63,507 bases of DNA, taken from positions 1 to 63,507 of the forward strand of contig JAGKWW010000031.1 in NCBI GenBank assembly GCA_021151665.1, written 5' to 3'. The notes below the pieces were generated by a model, which saw only the letters and a list, made by a program, of their open reading frames with translations, searched no databases and was not told the origin of the DNA. The DNA is from Flavobacteriaceae bacterium (GTDB lineage: Bacteria > Bacteroidota > Bacteroidia > Flavobacteriales > Flavobacteriaceae). The position numbers and the translations under genes were made by a program. Positions 9,358-17,921 of the stretch are shown here, in pieces; position 1 is the stretch's first letter; each line of letters opens with the position of its first letter.

Positions 9358-10098
9358 TTAGTGCCACTCCAGCTCCAGCGCAAAGCTCGCCTTGCCGGCC
9401 TTTTCAATAGTAAAATAACTAATATTGCCGGAAAAACCCCTGTTGATAGCTACTTCATCGCCCAATTTTAGCTCACGCAAAAAATTCATATCGAAGCTTT
9501 TCAGGCGCTGTTTCAGAAGTGGCTTCACCTGTTCTTCATCAAGGCACCATTCCAGGTATTTTACATTGTTGGCATGATTTACAATGTCAAGGTCCGAAAA
9601 CTTTACCGCCCGACTGGCCACCAACCCGCTCTCCCGCGCAAGGTCAACTTTTTTATACATCGCGTCGGTTGGCAGCAGCTGCGGAAACTTCTCAAAGTGG
9701 TCATGTGGCAATGCCAGGTGTTCGCTTTTACGCTCTTTTGTATTAAATACCGCCCAGTAAGTTATAGCTCCGGCCATTTTCTTTCCGTTGCAGTACATCT
9801 CCAGCGCACGGACAGAGCGTGCACCCTGCAACCCGACAATCCATGTTTTTACGGTTACCGTATCGCGCCACTTTGGTAGTGCGCTTATTTCAACCCGCAT
9901 CCGGCTGAGTACCCATGCCTGGTTATGCTTCTGCATGTCGGTAAAGCTCAGTCCGCCCATTTCGGCATGGTAACCCGCCGTGACCTGCATCAGGTTGCAA
10001 AGCTCGGTGTACCGCAACAGGCCGTTGGGCATGCAGTGCAGAAATGTTATCTCGAAATCGTGGGTGTAAACCGAAGTAAAATCTTTTGCTATTGGCAT
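9358..10098 (-). CDS. Acyl-ACP thioesterase (double hot-dog fold)
   Basis: A 246-residue acyl-ACP thioesterase. These enzymes hydrolyse acyl-acyl carrier protein to free fatty acid in the cytosol. The N-terminal hot-dog half has the helix region ELCNLMQVTAGYHAEM, and the second half has the motif SDLDIVNHANNVKYLEW, where Asp, Asn and His form the usual active region. Length fits the bacterial family (about 245). The start overlaps the 3' end of miaA by 10 bases, so it is the last gene of a tightly packed operon. Chain-length specificity cannot be predicted. Confidence 0.85.
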   Translation of the reverse strand: MPIAKDFTSVYTHDFEITFLHCMPNGLLRYTELCNLMQVTAGYHAEMGGLSFTDMQKHNQAWVLSRMRVEISALPKWRDTVTVKTWIVGLQGARSVRALEMYCNGKKMAGAITYWAVFNTKERKSEHLALPHDHFEKFPQLLPTDAMYKKVDLARESGLVASRAVKFSDLDIVNHANNVKYLEWCLDEEQVKPLLKQRLKSFDMNFLRELKLGDEVAINRGFSGNISYFTIEKAGKASFALELEWH

Positions 10099-11006
10099 AG
10101 ACGGGTATTTATATAATTGAAGATTTCCTGAGGCGGGGTCCGGTAATCAAACCATTCTGCCAACTCATTGCGGCGGAACCATGTCATCTGCCGCTTGGCA
10201 AAACGGCGTGTATTCTTTTTTATTTCTTCAATCGCTTCTTCCAGCGTACAATCGCCATCAAAATAGCTAAACAGTTCGCGGTAGCCTACTGTTTGCAGTG
10301 CGTTAAGGTCGCGCATTGGGTAGAGGCTCCGGGCTTCTTCTATAAGGCCTTCACTAACCATAATATCCACGCGGCGGTTTATCCGGTCATACATTTCCTC
10401 ACGTTCGGCATGCAGCCCGATGACAATGGGTGTGAAGTTCCGGGTGTTCTTTTTAAGGTTGAGAAATGAAGAATACGGCCTGCCGGTACCCATGCATACC
10501 TCAAGTGCGCGCATCATGCGTTGCGGATTGTCTTTGGCTACCCGCGCGTAATGTACCGGGTCTTTTTCTTCGAGCAATTGCTGAAGATACCCTATACCTT
10601 GCGTTTCGTAATTGCTGATGAGCGCCTCACGTATAGACGGATCAATGTCAGGAAAGTCATCAAATCCTTTCAGGACCGCATCAATGTAAAGCCCGGAGCC
10701 ACCTACCATTACGGCAACATTATTTTTGATATATAAGGTTTCCAGCAGTGCAAGGGCATCCCTCTCAAAATCGCCTACGGTAAAGCTATCGTGTATGCTG
10801 ATATGCTGAATAAAGTGGTGCCTGGCTGCAGCAAGCTCCTCCTGTGATGGAACAGCCGTGCCTATTGCCATTTCGCTAAAGAATTGCCTGCTGTCGGCAG
10901 AAAGTATATCGGCACCATAATGGCGCGCAACTTCTATCGCCATTGCGGTTTTACCTATCGCAGTAGGCCCTATAATTGTGATCAGGTATTTCTGTTTTCC
11001 GCTCAT
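10089..11006 (-). CDS. miaA: tRNA dimethylallyltransferase
   Basis: A 305-residue enzyme that transfers dimethylallyl from DMAPP to N6 of A37 in tRNAs reading U-starting codons. The P loop is GPTAIGKT, followed by the conserved SADSRQFF and, in the tRNA/DMAPP-binding part, GGSGLYIDAV and DNPQRMMRALEV. The start is set at MSGKQKYL because this ATG overlaps the upstream channel stop as ATGA; the longer reading beginning MLQLRIQ would reach into the channel gene. Length is normal for MiaA. It sits between the channel and the thioesterase with no gap. Confidence 0.95.
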   Translation of the reverse strand: MSGKQKYLITIIGPTAIGKTAMAIEVARHYGADILSADSRQFFSEMAIGTAVPSQEELAAARHHFIQHISIHDSFTVGDFERDALALLETLYIKNNVAVMVGGSGLYIDAVLKGFDDFPDIDPSIREALISNYETQGIGYLQQLLEEKDPVHYARVAKDNPQRMMRALEVCMGTGRPYSSFLNLKKNTRNFTPIVIGLHAEREEMYDRINRRVDIMVSEGLIEEARSLYPMRDLNALQTVGYRELFSYFDGDCTLEEAIEEIKKNTRRFAKRQMTWFRRNELAEWFDYRTPPQEIFNYINTRLCQ

Positions 11007-11824
11007 GTATTCAGTTTGTATCCGCAATTGTAGCAATAAACAGCATCATCGCGGTGGTGGTCTGCATTGCAGTTGCGGCACACCTGCGTGTTATTTTCAT
11101 GGCCGGCGGACTTCATGAACTGCGCGGTTACAAGGCCGGTCGGAACCGCTATGATGCCGTAACCCAATATCATAATTACGGAAGATACAAATTGCCCCAG
11201 CGGCGTTGCAGGCGTAATGTCGCCGAAGCCAACAGTGGTAAGTGTAACTACCGTCCAGTAGATGCTTATAGGGATATTTTCAAAGCCATGTTCCGGGCCT
11301 TCTATCATATACATCAGCGTTCCGAGTATAATACACAATACGACTACACTAAACAGAAATACCGCTATTTTAACCCGGCTGGCTCTTATAGCGTCACGCA
11401 GCTGGTTGGCAGCGCCCACGAAGTTTACAAGTTTCAGGATACGGAAAATGCGCAAGAGCCGTATGGCCCTTATAGAAAGCAGAATACCCATGCCAGGAAA
11501 CAACAGTGCGAGGTACATGGGCAGCACCGCTAAAAGGTCTATGATGCCATAAAAACTGAAGATGTAGCTTGCCGGCTTGCGAACCGCAATAATGCGGGCA
11601 ATATATTCCAGCGTGAAAAATGCCGTAATGCACCACTCTGTGACCCAGAGTTCGTGCCCGTACAATAGTTTTATTGAAGCAACACTTTCCAGCATCACTG
11701 CAGCTACACTTACAAGAATGAGCAGCAGGAGCGAAAGGTCGAACAGCTTGCCCGCGGGAGTATCGGCCTCATAAATAATTGTATGGAGCCTGGACCTGAA
11801 ATGCTGTTTGGGCGGTTGTTTCAA
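11003..11824 (-). CDS. Voltage-gated K+ channel with C-terminal zinc-ribbon tail
   Basis: A 273-residue six-helix ion channel of the Kv superfamily. The S4 segment carries spaced arginines (SIRAIRLLRIFRILKL), and the selectivity filter is TTVGFGDI, typical of K+. The last 30 residues are soluble and hold two CxxC pairs (CRNC and CYNC about 14 residues apart, with His-Asp-rich spacing), a likely small zinc ribbon. It lies 5 bases after the exonuclease fusion gene and overlaps miaA by 4 bases. The channel call is firm; the role of the metal-binding tail is not known to me. Confidence 0.88.
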   Translation of the reverse strand: MKQPPKQHFRSRLHTIIYEADTPAGKLFDLSLLLLILVSVAAVMLESVASIKLLYGHELWVTEWCITAFFTLEYIARIIAVRKPASYIFSFYGIIDLLAVLPMYLALLFPGMGILLSIRAIRLLRIFRILKLVNFVGAANQLRDAIRASRVKIAVFLFSVVVLCIILGTLMYMIEGPEHGFENIPISIYWTVVTLTTVGFGDITPATPLGQFVSSVIMILGYGIIAVPTGLVTAQFMKSAGHENNTQVCRNCNADHHRDDAVYCYNCGYKLNT

Positions 11825-11829
11825 AAGCT

Positions 11830-13221
11830 TTATTTTGGTGTATTATCAATCTTGGCCGTAAGCGGAACTATTTTAAGGTTTTTCTTTTTGCGGAGATAAC
11901 CCTGGATGATATGCTTCGCGTCTTTATTGTGCTCCATTGGCACTAATATACTTTTCAGTATATCGGGCCGGTTTACCTGGAAATTAAGGTTATAAAAAGC
12001 GAATCCTTTGTAAACGCCATTCTCTATAAGTACTGCGCTGCGCTCTTCAATCGTACGGCCTTTATCAATGATTACCATGCTTTGGTGGCTAAAGCTGTTG
12101 GCAGAAATAAATTCCATGACACGCGTATTATAGGCCTCAGGCAACTCTTCGCCGGCGCATGCCCCGTTGCATTCGCCCAGTTCGTATGGAAAACAATGGG
12201 TTTTGTCAGCAGCATCCATACCGTTGATCTTTTGGCACAGCCGGTATTTATCGACGATCTTATACAGCGCGGAACGCGCATCGGTTACGCTCGCGAATGA
12301 AACGATTTCCTTTTTCCGGTTATCGGTTTTCTGAACAGATAAGCAGTAGTAACCCTGCGGGTTATTCTCGCAGTAGATAGCCCAGGGGAAAACCGTCTTT
12401 TTCTGCGCACGGTTCAATACCGGCTTGTTTACCTTGATCTCCTCGCATTCTTTAAGCGTAGCGATAAGCTCGCTGCCCGTCTCCTCATATTTAATGGTGA
12501 ATGCGTCGCGCTGAATGCGTTTTGATTTTTTCGAAGTGCCGGTAAAATGCTGGTTAAGCCGTTTTTTTATATTCCGGCTTTTGCCGATATAAATCAGATC
12601 ACCGTTTTCCTTATAGATATAATATAGCCCGGTAACCGATGGGATTCCCTCCAGCAGGTTAACCAGCTTGGCTGCTATGTTCTTTTTTTCCTCGGTTTTA
12701 ATCAGGCTTTTTACAATCTCTTTTTCGAGGTCTTTTGAAAGCAGCAACTTAAAAAGCTGAACCGTGGCTAATGCATCTCCTGTTGCACGATGCCGGTCGC
12801 TCATGGGTATGCCCAGTGCGCGCACCAGCTTACCCAGGCTGTGCGAGGGCTGCTCGGGGAGAAGCTTTTGCGAAAGCTCTACGGTACAAAGCGACTGCCG
12901 CTCATAAGTATAGCCAAGGCGGTTGAATTCGGTACACAATACACGGTAGTCAAACTGGGCATTGTGGGCCACGATCACACAGCCATCTGTAATTTCAATA
13001 ATGCGTTTGGCCACTTCGTAAAACTTAGGCGCGCTACGCAGCATGGCATTGCTGATGCCGGTAAGCTTTACGACGAAAGGCTGGATGGGTATTTCGGGGT
13101 TGATAAGGCTTATAAACTGGTCTACCACCTCATGGCCATCGTATTTATAAATGGCTATCTCGGTAATTCCCTCTTCATTATACTGCCCTCCGGTGGTTTC
13201 GATATCTAATATTGCGTACAT
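11830..13221 (-). CDS. DEDDh exonuclease fused to GIY-YIG nuclease
   Basis: A 463-residue two-nuclease protein. Residues 1-165 form a DnaQ/PolC-like 3'-5' exonuclease: Exo I with Asp6 and Glu8 (LDIETTG), Exo II ending at Asp91 (HNAQFD), Exo III with His144 and Asp149 (HRATGDA). Residues 193-280 form a UvrC/Cho-type GIY-YIG nuclease: GLYYIY (198-203), IYIG (210-213), Arg221 and the Glu of GSELIATL. The rest (about 290-463) contains a Cys-containing stretch (CFPYELGECNGACAG) and resembles the C-terminal part of other such fusions. A role in DNA repair or end processing is expected from the family. It leads the operon with the K+ channel, miaA and thioesterase, which does not reveal its substrate. 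Confidence 0.88.
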   Translation of the reverse strand: MYAILDIETTGGQYNEEGITEIAIYKYDGHEVVDQFISLINPEIPIQPFVVKLTGISNAMLRSAPKFYEVAKRIIEITDGCVIVAHNAQFDYRVLCTEFNRLGYTYERQSLCTVELSQKLLPEQPSHSLGKLVRALGIPMSDRHRATGDALATVQLFKLLLSKDLEKEIVKSLIKTEEKKNIAAKLVNLLEGIPSVTGLYYIYKENGDLIYIGKSRNIKKRLNQHFTGTSKKSKRIQRDAFTIKYEETGSELIATLKECEEIKVNKPVLNRAQKKTVFPWAIYCENNPQGYYCLSVQKTDNRKKEIVSFASVTDARSALYKIVDKYRLCQKINGMDAADKTHCFPYELGECNGACAGEELPEAYNTRVMEFISANSFSHQSMVIIDKGRTIEERSAVLIENGVYKGFAFYNLNFQVNRPDILKSILVPMEHNKDAKHIIQGYLRKKKNLKIVPLTAKIDNTPK

Positions 13222-13327
13222 GAGCGCGTGCCTCTACAGAAATAATAATGATCCCTAAAACAGGGTATTCGCAAATATACTAAAAACTGAGGTACGCCGG
13301 TTGGTACGTATGCCGCACAAACCAATA

Positions 13328-13990
13328 TTAACGCGACCCGAAGATGCTGCTGCCAATGCGTACCATGTTACTGCCGCAGTCGATAGCAATTTCATAATCG
13401 CCGCTCATACCCATTGACAAAATTTCAGGTTTAAAGCTCGGTGTTTCGGGTTGGTCCTTCAATCGATCGAAAATAGCTTTGAGGTAACTAAACTCTTTTC
13501 TTATAACGGATTCGTCATCCGTAAATGTTGCCATACCCATCAGGCCTGAAATATTTATGTTCTGCATTTGGCGGAACTCGTCGCTTTCCAATAACACTTC
13601 CAGCTCGGCCTGGTTTAAACCGAATTTTGTATCTTCTTCGGCAATGTGCATTTGTAGCAGGCACGAAATTACACGCTGATTCTTCTCGGCCTGGCGGTTG
13701 ATCTCAGCCAAAAGCTTCAGGCTGTCAACACCGTGGACAAGGCTCACATAGGGCGCCATATACTTCACCTTATTGGTTTGCACGTGGCCAATCATGTGCC
13801 ATTCGATATCCTTGGGCATCTCCTCCCATTTCTCTGTCATTTCCTGTACCTTATTTTCACCGAATATGCGCTGCCCGGCATTGTAGGCTTCCATCAGGTC
13901 GGCCACCGGCTTCGTTTTGCTTACAGCGACAAGGGTGACGTGCGGCGGCAGTGAGGTTTTTATCTTAAGGAGGTTTCCTGAAATATTCAT
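13328..13990 (-). CDS. YggS-family pyridoxal-phosphate homeostasis protein
   Basis: A 220-residue PLP-binding TIM-barrel protein. Lys25 in VAVSKTKP aligns with the PLP lysine (Lys36 of E. coli YggS), and FGENKVQEM and WHMIGHVQTNKVK are the family's other signatures. GMSGDYEIAI and NMVRIGSSIFG at the end form the phosphate pocket. Members have no established catalytic reaction; they buffer PLP and affect amino-acid balance. The protein is complete though slightly shorter at the N-terminus than E. coli YggS. The next gene upstream, DUF1015, is separated only by a short period-7 repeat. Confidence 0.92.
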   Translation of the reverse strand: MNISGNLLKIKTSLPPHVTLVAVSKTKPVADLMEAYNAGQRIFGENKVQEMTEKWEEMPKDIEWHMIGHVQTNKVKYMAPYVSLVHGVDSLKLLAEINRQAEKNQRVISCLLQMHIAEEDTKFGLNQAELEVLLESDEFRQMQNINISGLMGMATFTDDESVIRKEFSYLKAIFDRLKDQPETPSFKPEILSMGMSGDYEIAIDCGSNMVRIGSSIFGSR

Positions 13991-13994
13991 GTTG

Positions 13995-14020
13995 TCTACT
14001 GTCTAAAATCTAACATCTAA
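13995..14020. repeat. Period-7 TCTA tandem array
   Basis: TCTA occurs at 13995, 14002, 14009 and 14016, exactly 7 bases apart, filling nearly all of the short gap between the DUF1015 stop and the yggS-like start. The three bases between copies vary. See the separate finding. Confidence 0.7.
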
Positions 14021-14022
14021 GT

Positions 14023-15237
14023 TTATATTTCATACACCACCAGCCCGCTCCGGAACTTTGGCTCGATATAGGTGCTTTTAGGAGGCATTATGAGGTTGTT
14101 GTCGGCCAGTTCTTTTATCTCATCAATAGCGACCGGGTAAAGCATAAAGCCCACCTCGAATTCGCCATCATCTACCAGGTCTTTTATAACAGTAACAGGT
14201 TTTGTACCGGGTATGTAATCGATGCGCTCATCATTGCGCAGGTCGCCAATGCCTAACAACGGACTTAGTACTTTCGTATAAAGCAGCTGCGCATCAAGTG
14301 TATCCAGTGCCGAACCTGAGGGTTTGTTTTTAAGGCGGAGCGCGTAAAACTCGCCGTCAAGGTACATCCCGAAGCTGAATTTCCTGTCGGGCTTCCACAG
14401 TTCCTGGCCTTTGTTTTCTACCGAAAAATCCTTTTCCATAGCATTCAGGAACGCTTCTTTCGTGAGGCCGTTCAGGTCGTGTATCAGCCGGTTATATTCG
14501 TATATTTTCAGGTTGGTTTCGCAAATGAGGAAACTCATAAAGTAGTTGAGGTGCTCATTGCCGGTATCTTTGTCTTCCTCGTACAGCAGATTTGCCGATG
14601 CCGACCTGTGATGCCCGTCCGCTATGTACAGGCTTCCCATGGTGGCAAATTGTTCCTGCAACCATATGATTCCCACTTCATCTTTTATGCGCCAAAGGGC
14701 GTGCCTGTCCCTGTTAAGCGAGGTAAACAGGTAGGTAGGCCGTTTCTGCTTACGCTTGTCTATCCACTCCTGCAATTCGGGCTTTTCGGGATACGTTATA
14801 AGCACCGGCTCGGTGTTGAATCCGGTCTGGTGCAGGTAATCTTTAAAAAGTTCTACGCGGTATTGCAACGTATCTTCATGTTTTTTGATCACATTGTTCC
14901 GGTAATCTTCAATAGATGTTGCTGCAATAATTCCGGTGAAAGTGAAGGTGCGTGACTGTATCTCGTACAAATAGAAAGCAGGCTTTTTATCCCCGATAAG
15001 AATCTCTTCATCACGAAAGTCCCGGTACTTCTGTGCAACAGCCTTAAACCGCTTTTCGGCTGACATCTTTTGCTGATTGGTGTACGCAGGCTTCAGCACG
15101 TGCAGGAAGGAGTAGGGGTTGTAGTCCAGCTGGGAGGCGAGTTCGGCCGGGGTGTACTCATCGTACGAGCGTGAAGTGACCAGGCCTACTTTATCTTTTG
15201 CCGGGCGAACCGCCTTAAATGGGATTATTGTTGCCAA
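14023..15237 (-). CDS. DUF1015 family protein (SerK/ParB-like fold suspected)
   Basis: A 404-residue member of DUF1015. The conserved core ADGHHRSASA (about residue 205) resembles the DGHHR motif of archaeal free-serine kinase SerK, so a small-molecule kinase function is possible; this is inference, not established. The N-terminus IIPFKAVRPAKDKVGLV is typical of the family. The start is a TTG at 15235-15237: there is no ATG in frame before the upstream stop at 15247, and the resulting N-terminus fits the family. It precedes the YggS-type gene and follows the hydroxyacyl-CoA dehydrogenase terminator. Confidence 0.8.
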   Translation of the reverse strand: MATIIPFKAVRPAKDKVGLVTSRSYDEYTPAELASQLDYNPYSFLHVLKPAYTNQQKMSAEKRFKAVAQKYRDFRDEEILIGDKKPAFYLYEIQSRTFTFTGIIAATSIEDYRNNVIKKHEDTLQYRVELFKDYLHQTGFNTEPVLITYPEKPELQEWIDKRKQKRPTYLFTSLNRDRHALWRIKDEVGIIWLQEQFATMGSLYIADGHHRSASANLLYEEDKDTGNEHLNYFMSFLICETNLKIYEYNRLIHDLNGLTKEAFLNAMEKDFSVENKGQELWKPDRKFSFGMYLDGEFYALRLKNKPSGSALDTLDAQLLYTKVLSPLLGIGDLRNDERIDYIPGTKPVTVIKDLVDDGEFEVGFMLYPVAIDEIKELADNNLIMPPKSTYIEPKFRSGLVVYEI

Positions 15238-15257
15238 TGCTATTTGTTATTCGATAA

Positions 15258-15317
15258 TAAAAAAAGATTCGCAATGCAGAATAGTGTACCATGTACAAAG
15301 ACTACATTGCGAATCTT
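15258..15317 (-). terminator. Two-tier hairpin terminator after the dehydrogenase gene
   Basis: A perfect 13-bp stem (264-276 with 305-317, AAGATTCGCAATG and its complement) plus an inner TAGT/ACTA stem, followed on the minus strand by a T tract (15258-15264). It ends the four-gene operon starting at 18887 and occupies most of the 90 bases upstream of DUF1015. Confidence 0.85.
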
Positions 15318-15327
15318 GTAAAGTAAA

Positions 15328-16218
15328 TTATTTTTTGAACATCGCCGCGACTTTTTCCGCCTTCTTGCTTTCAGCGTAATCGTAAAAACCTTCGCCTGAC
15401 TTAACGCCAAGCTTGCCTGCACGAACCATGTTTACCAGTAACGGGCACGGTGCATACTTAGGATTTTTAAACCCGTCGTACATTACGTGGAGTATCGAAA
15501 GGCATACATCAAGACCAATAAAGTCGGCCAGCTGTAATGGACCCATAGGGTGTGCCATACCCAGTTTCATTACGGTGTCTATCTCATAAACGCCCGCTAC
15601 GCCATTGTACAGCGTTTCAATCGCTTCGTTGATCATCGGCATCAGGATGCGGTTGGCCACAAAGCCCGGGTAATCGTTTACCTCAACAGGCACCTTGCCC
15701 AGTTTTTCAGAAAGGTCCATAATAGTTTGCGTCACCTCATCAGACGTGTTATATCCACGGATAATTTCTACCAGCTTCATGATAGGCACCGGGTTCATAA
15801 AGTGCATACCAATTACCTTATCCTGCCTTTTTGTTACAGCGGCTATCTGCGTGATTGAGATAGAAGAGGTATTGGTAGCCAGAATCACGCTGCTGTCGCA
15901 AACCTCATCCAGCTGCCTGAAGATGTTTAGTTTAAGCTCTACATTTTCTGTAGCAGCCTCTACCACAAGGTCCACGTTTACAACGCCGTCTTTGATATCA
16001 GTATAGGTAATGATGTTGCCAATAGTTTTTGCTTTATCATCCTCGGTAATGCTACCTTTTGCCACCATACGGTCAAGGTTAGCCGCAATCGTAGCCATAC
16101 CCTTGTCTAATGATTTTTCGGAAATATCGATAAGCTTAACGCTGTACCCGCTTTGTGCAAATGTGTGGGCTATTCCGTTGCCCATGGTGCCTGCACCAAT
16201 TATTGCTATGTTCTTCAT
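15328..16218 (-). CDS. 3-hydroxyacyl-CoA (3-hydroxybutyryl-CoA) dehydrogenase
   Basis: A 296-residue NAD(P)-dependent dehydrogenase that interconverts 3-hydroxyacyl-CoA and 3-oxoacyl-CoA. The N-terminal Rossmann loop is GAGTMGNGIAHTFAQ. The catalytic segment has GMHFMNPVP with its His, and the helical C-terminal domain has GFVANRILMPMINEA and MAHPMGPLQLADFIGLD. Length matches the single-domain type (about 290), not the multifunctional FadB/FadJ. It is the last gene of the operon that starts at 18887. Likely used in fatty-acid or aromatic-acid breakdown; no other pathway gene is adjacent. Confidence 0.93.
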   Translation of the reverse strand: MKNIAIIGAGTMGNGIAHTFAQSGYSVKLIDISEKSLDKGMATIAANLDRMVAKGSITEDDKAKTIGNIITYTDIKDGVVNVDLVVEAATENVELKLNIFRQLDEVCDSSVILATNTSSISITQIAAVTKRQDKVIGMHFMNPVPIMKLVEIIRGYNTSDEVTQTIMDLSEKLGKVPVEVNDYPGFVANRILMPMINEAIETLYNGVAGVYEIDTVMKLGMAHPMGPLQLADFIGLDVCLSILHVMYDGFKNPKYAPCPLLVNMVRAGKLGVKSGEGFYDYAESKKAEKVAAMFKK

Positions 16219-16250
16219 GTCTTATTTAATGGTTCGTTTGTTTTATATTT

Positions 16251-16736
16251 TTACCGCCAGTGCAATATATCGCTGGCCTGTTTTATTACGTCAGTATTCA
16301 TTGCCCCCAGACATGTAAGCCGGTTCTGTGCAAGGGCTACAAATCCCTCGTAGTTACTATAATTGTATTCACCGATAAAAAGCGCCTGTTTTCCGTTTCG
16401 TATCAGATACATGCAACGAAAGGTGCCCATGCGAGAATTTACCTTTGAGATATAGTAGCCTTCAAAATCCTTATATCTAAAAAATAGCTCTCTGCTGAAG
16501 CCCAGCCATCTCCTAAAATGTAAGCTTTCGTTGTCAGCAACTATCCTGGCAGAATTCCGGTTTTCGTAAAGGAGGAATATCATTAACATTACCAATATAG
16601 CAGCGGTAAATAGTGCTCCCTCTATGCCTGTAAACATCGTGTCCCACCTAAGCGCTATCTTTATGATAAGCGTAAATACTATCAGCAATATCGCTACTCT
16701 CACGAAAACAAACCATCTGAACCTTGACGCTATCAT
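16251..16736 (-). CDS. Hypothetical two-helix membrane protein
   Basis: I do not recognise this 161-residue protein. Two membrane helices lie near the N-terminus (about residues 9-28 and 38-56), followed by a soluble, strand-rich domain of about 100 residues (LHFRRWLGFSRELFFRYKDF). That layout resembles bacterial PH-like membrane proteins, but no diagnostic motif is present. Its ATG overlaps the stop of the upstream DUF5686-like gene by 4 bases, so the two are translated together; the dehydrogenase gene follows after 32 bases. Confidence 0.65.
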   Translation of the reverse strand: MIASRFRWFVFVRVAILLIVFTLIIKIALRWDTMFTGIEGALFTAAILVMLMIFLLYENRNSARIVADNESLHFRRWLGFSRELFFRYKDFEGYYISKVNSRMGTFRCMYLIRNGKQALFIGEYNYSNYEGFVALAQNRLTCLGAMNTDVIKQASDILHWR

Positions 16737-17911
16737 TGTGCGTTCTCCAGTGATTTCACCACCGCTTCTTCTTCTTTGGTCAGCAGTACTGCGTTACCCT
16801 TTAGCCAGAACTTATCAGTATAGCTCGTTCCGCGCTCGTAAAGTGTTTTTTCACGGTACTTCTCGTCTTTGCGCATTTCGGGCACAGTAGTACTATAGCC
16901 CGTAGCTACCAAATCGCTTTTAAATTCGAGATTGTCATCATACTTCTTTTTGTTCCAGAAGTGCAACGCGCCGTTCCGCGAAGCATACGACAGCATATAT
17001 TTTCCATCCGCTATTTTAAATCCACTCTGGTAATCGAGCGCCGTAAGTTTTGCTTTAATGATTAGCAAATTAACAACCTTCGCAAATTGTGCGTAGGCCG
17101 GATCGAGCTTAATGTCAAAATTGGTTATAAGGTTGCTGTCTGGATAGAACACTATTCTTCCGGTGTACATTGCTTCCTGTATGCCGGGTTTCGGCGAAAA
17201 TGAGATGACCTGTATCTCTTTTCCCTGAGCGTCTTTTTGCGAACGGATGATAAAGTCGTGCTTCTGGTAATTCTTGTCGTCTAATAGTGTTTTGCCAAGA
17301 GTATAAAACACTGATGACCCGGCTACTGCCTTCCGCACATCCAATCCTGAAGCGGCATCTATCGTTTCATCGGTCGGCAGTTTTGCCGCGCGGCTTTGTT
17401 TTACAGAAACTTCCGTCTTCACGCTTTTTTTATTACGGAAAACCGAATAATCTATCAGTCCGTCGGCAAATTTGGTGTATTGGTCGTTTACCTTGACGAA
17501 CTCCCTGTAGTACGTGTTAAGCACTATCGGTGCATCAAGGTGCAGGATCGAATTGTCTACCAGCTCCTGAATGAATTCATTGATCGGCCTGTTGACAATA
17601 ATGATCTCATCCAGTACAAAGTCTTTCGGCTCCATAAAGATGATGCCGTCCCCAGGAAGCTGTTTCAGCAAAACAGTATAATCAGCATAGCCCAGGTATG
17701 AAAAGACTATCTTTTGCGTACCCGACGGGCATGTCAGCGCAAAGGCACCCTCTTCATTAGAAATGGTTACCTGCTTCCCGTCAGCAGTCGCAACGGTTAC
17801 ATGATCCATTGGGGCTGAGGTAGCCATATCCTTTATGGTTCCCGTAATTGTAATATCCTGAGCGATGGAGAGCAGCGGAACAATAAGTAAAAGGAGCAGG
17901 TATTTTTTCAT
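16733..17911 (-). CDS. Exported carboxypeptidase-regulatory-like domain protein
   Basis: A 392-residue envelope protein with a signal peptide (KYLLLLLIVPLLSIA, cleaved before QDITITG). Residues 20-100 form a carboxypeptidase-regulatory-like beta sandwich (ITGTIKDMATSAPMDHVTV, IVFSYLGYADY), also found at the N-termini of TonB receptors and DUF5686 proteins. The rest, from about 130 (VLNTYYREFVKVNDQY), resembles the soluble part of the DUF5686 group and may sit in the periplasm or outer membrane. No catalytic site is evident. It follows the Gfo/Idh/MocA gene by 10 bases in the same operon. Confidence 0.7.
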   Translation of the reverse strand: MKKYLLLLLIVPLLSIAQDITITGTIKDMATSAPMDHVTVATADGKQVTISNEEGAFALTCPSGTQKIVFSYLGYADYTVLLKQLPGDGIIFMEPKDFVLDEIIIVNRPINEFIQELVDNSILHLDAPIVLNTYYREFVKVNDQYTKFADGLIDYSVFRNKKSVKTEVSVKQSRAAKLPTDETIDAASGLDVRKAVAGSSVFYTLGKTLLDDKNYQKHDFIIRSQKDAQGKEIQVISFSPKPGIQEAMYTGRIVFYPDSNLITNFDIKLDPAYAQFAKVVNLLIIKAKLTALDYQSGFKIADGKYMLSYASRNGALHFWNKKKYDDNLEFKSDLVATGYSTTVPEMRKDEKYREKTLYERGTSYTDKFWLKGNAVLLTKEEEAVVKSLENAQ

Positions 17912-17921
17912 TAGTGCCGAG

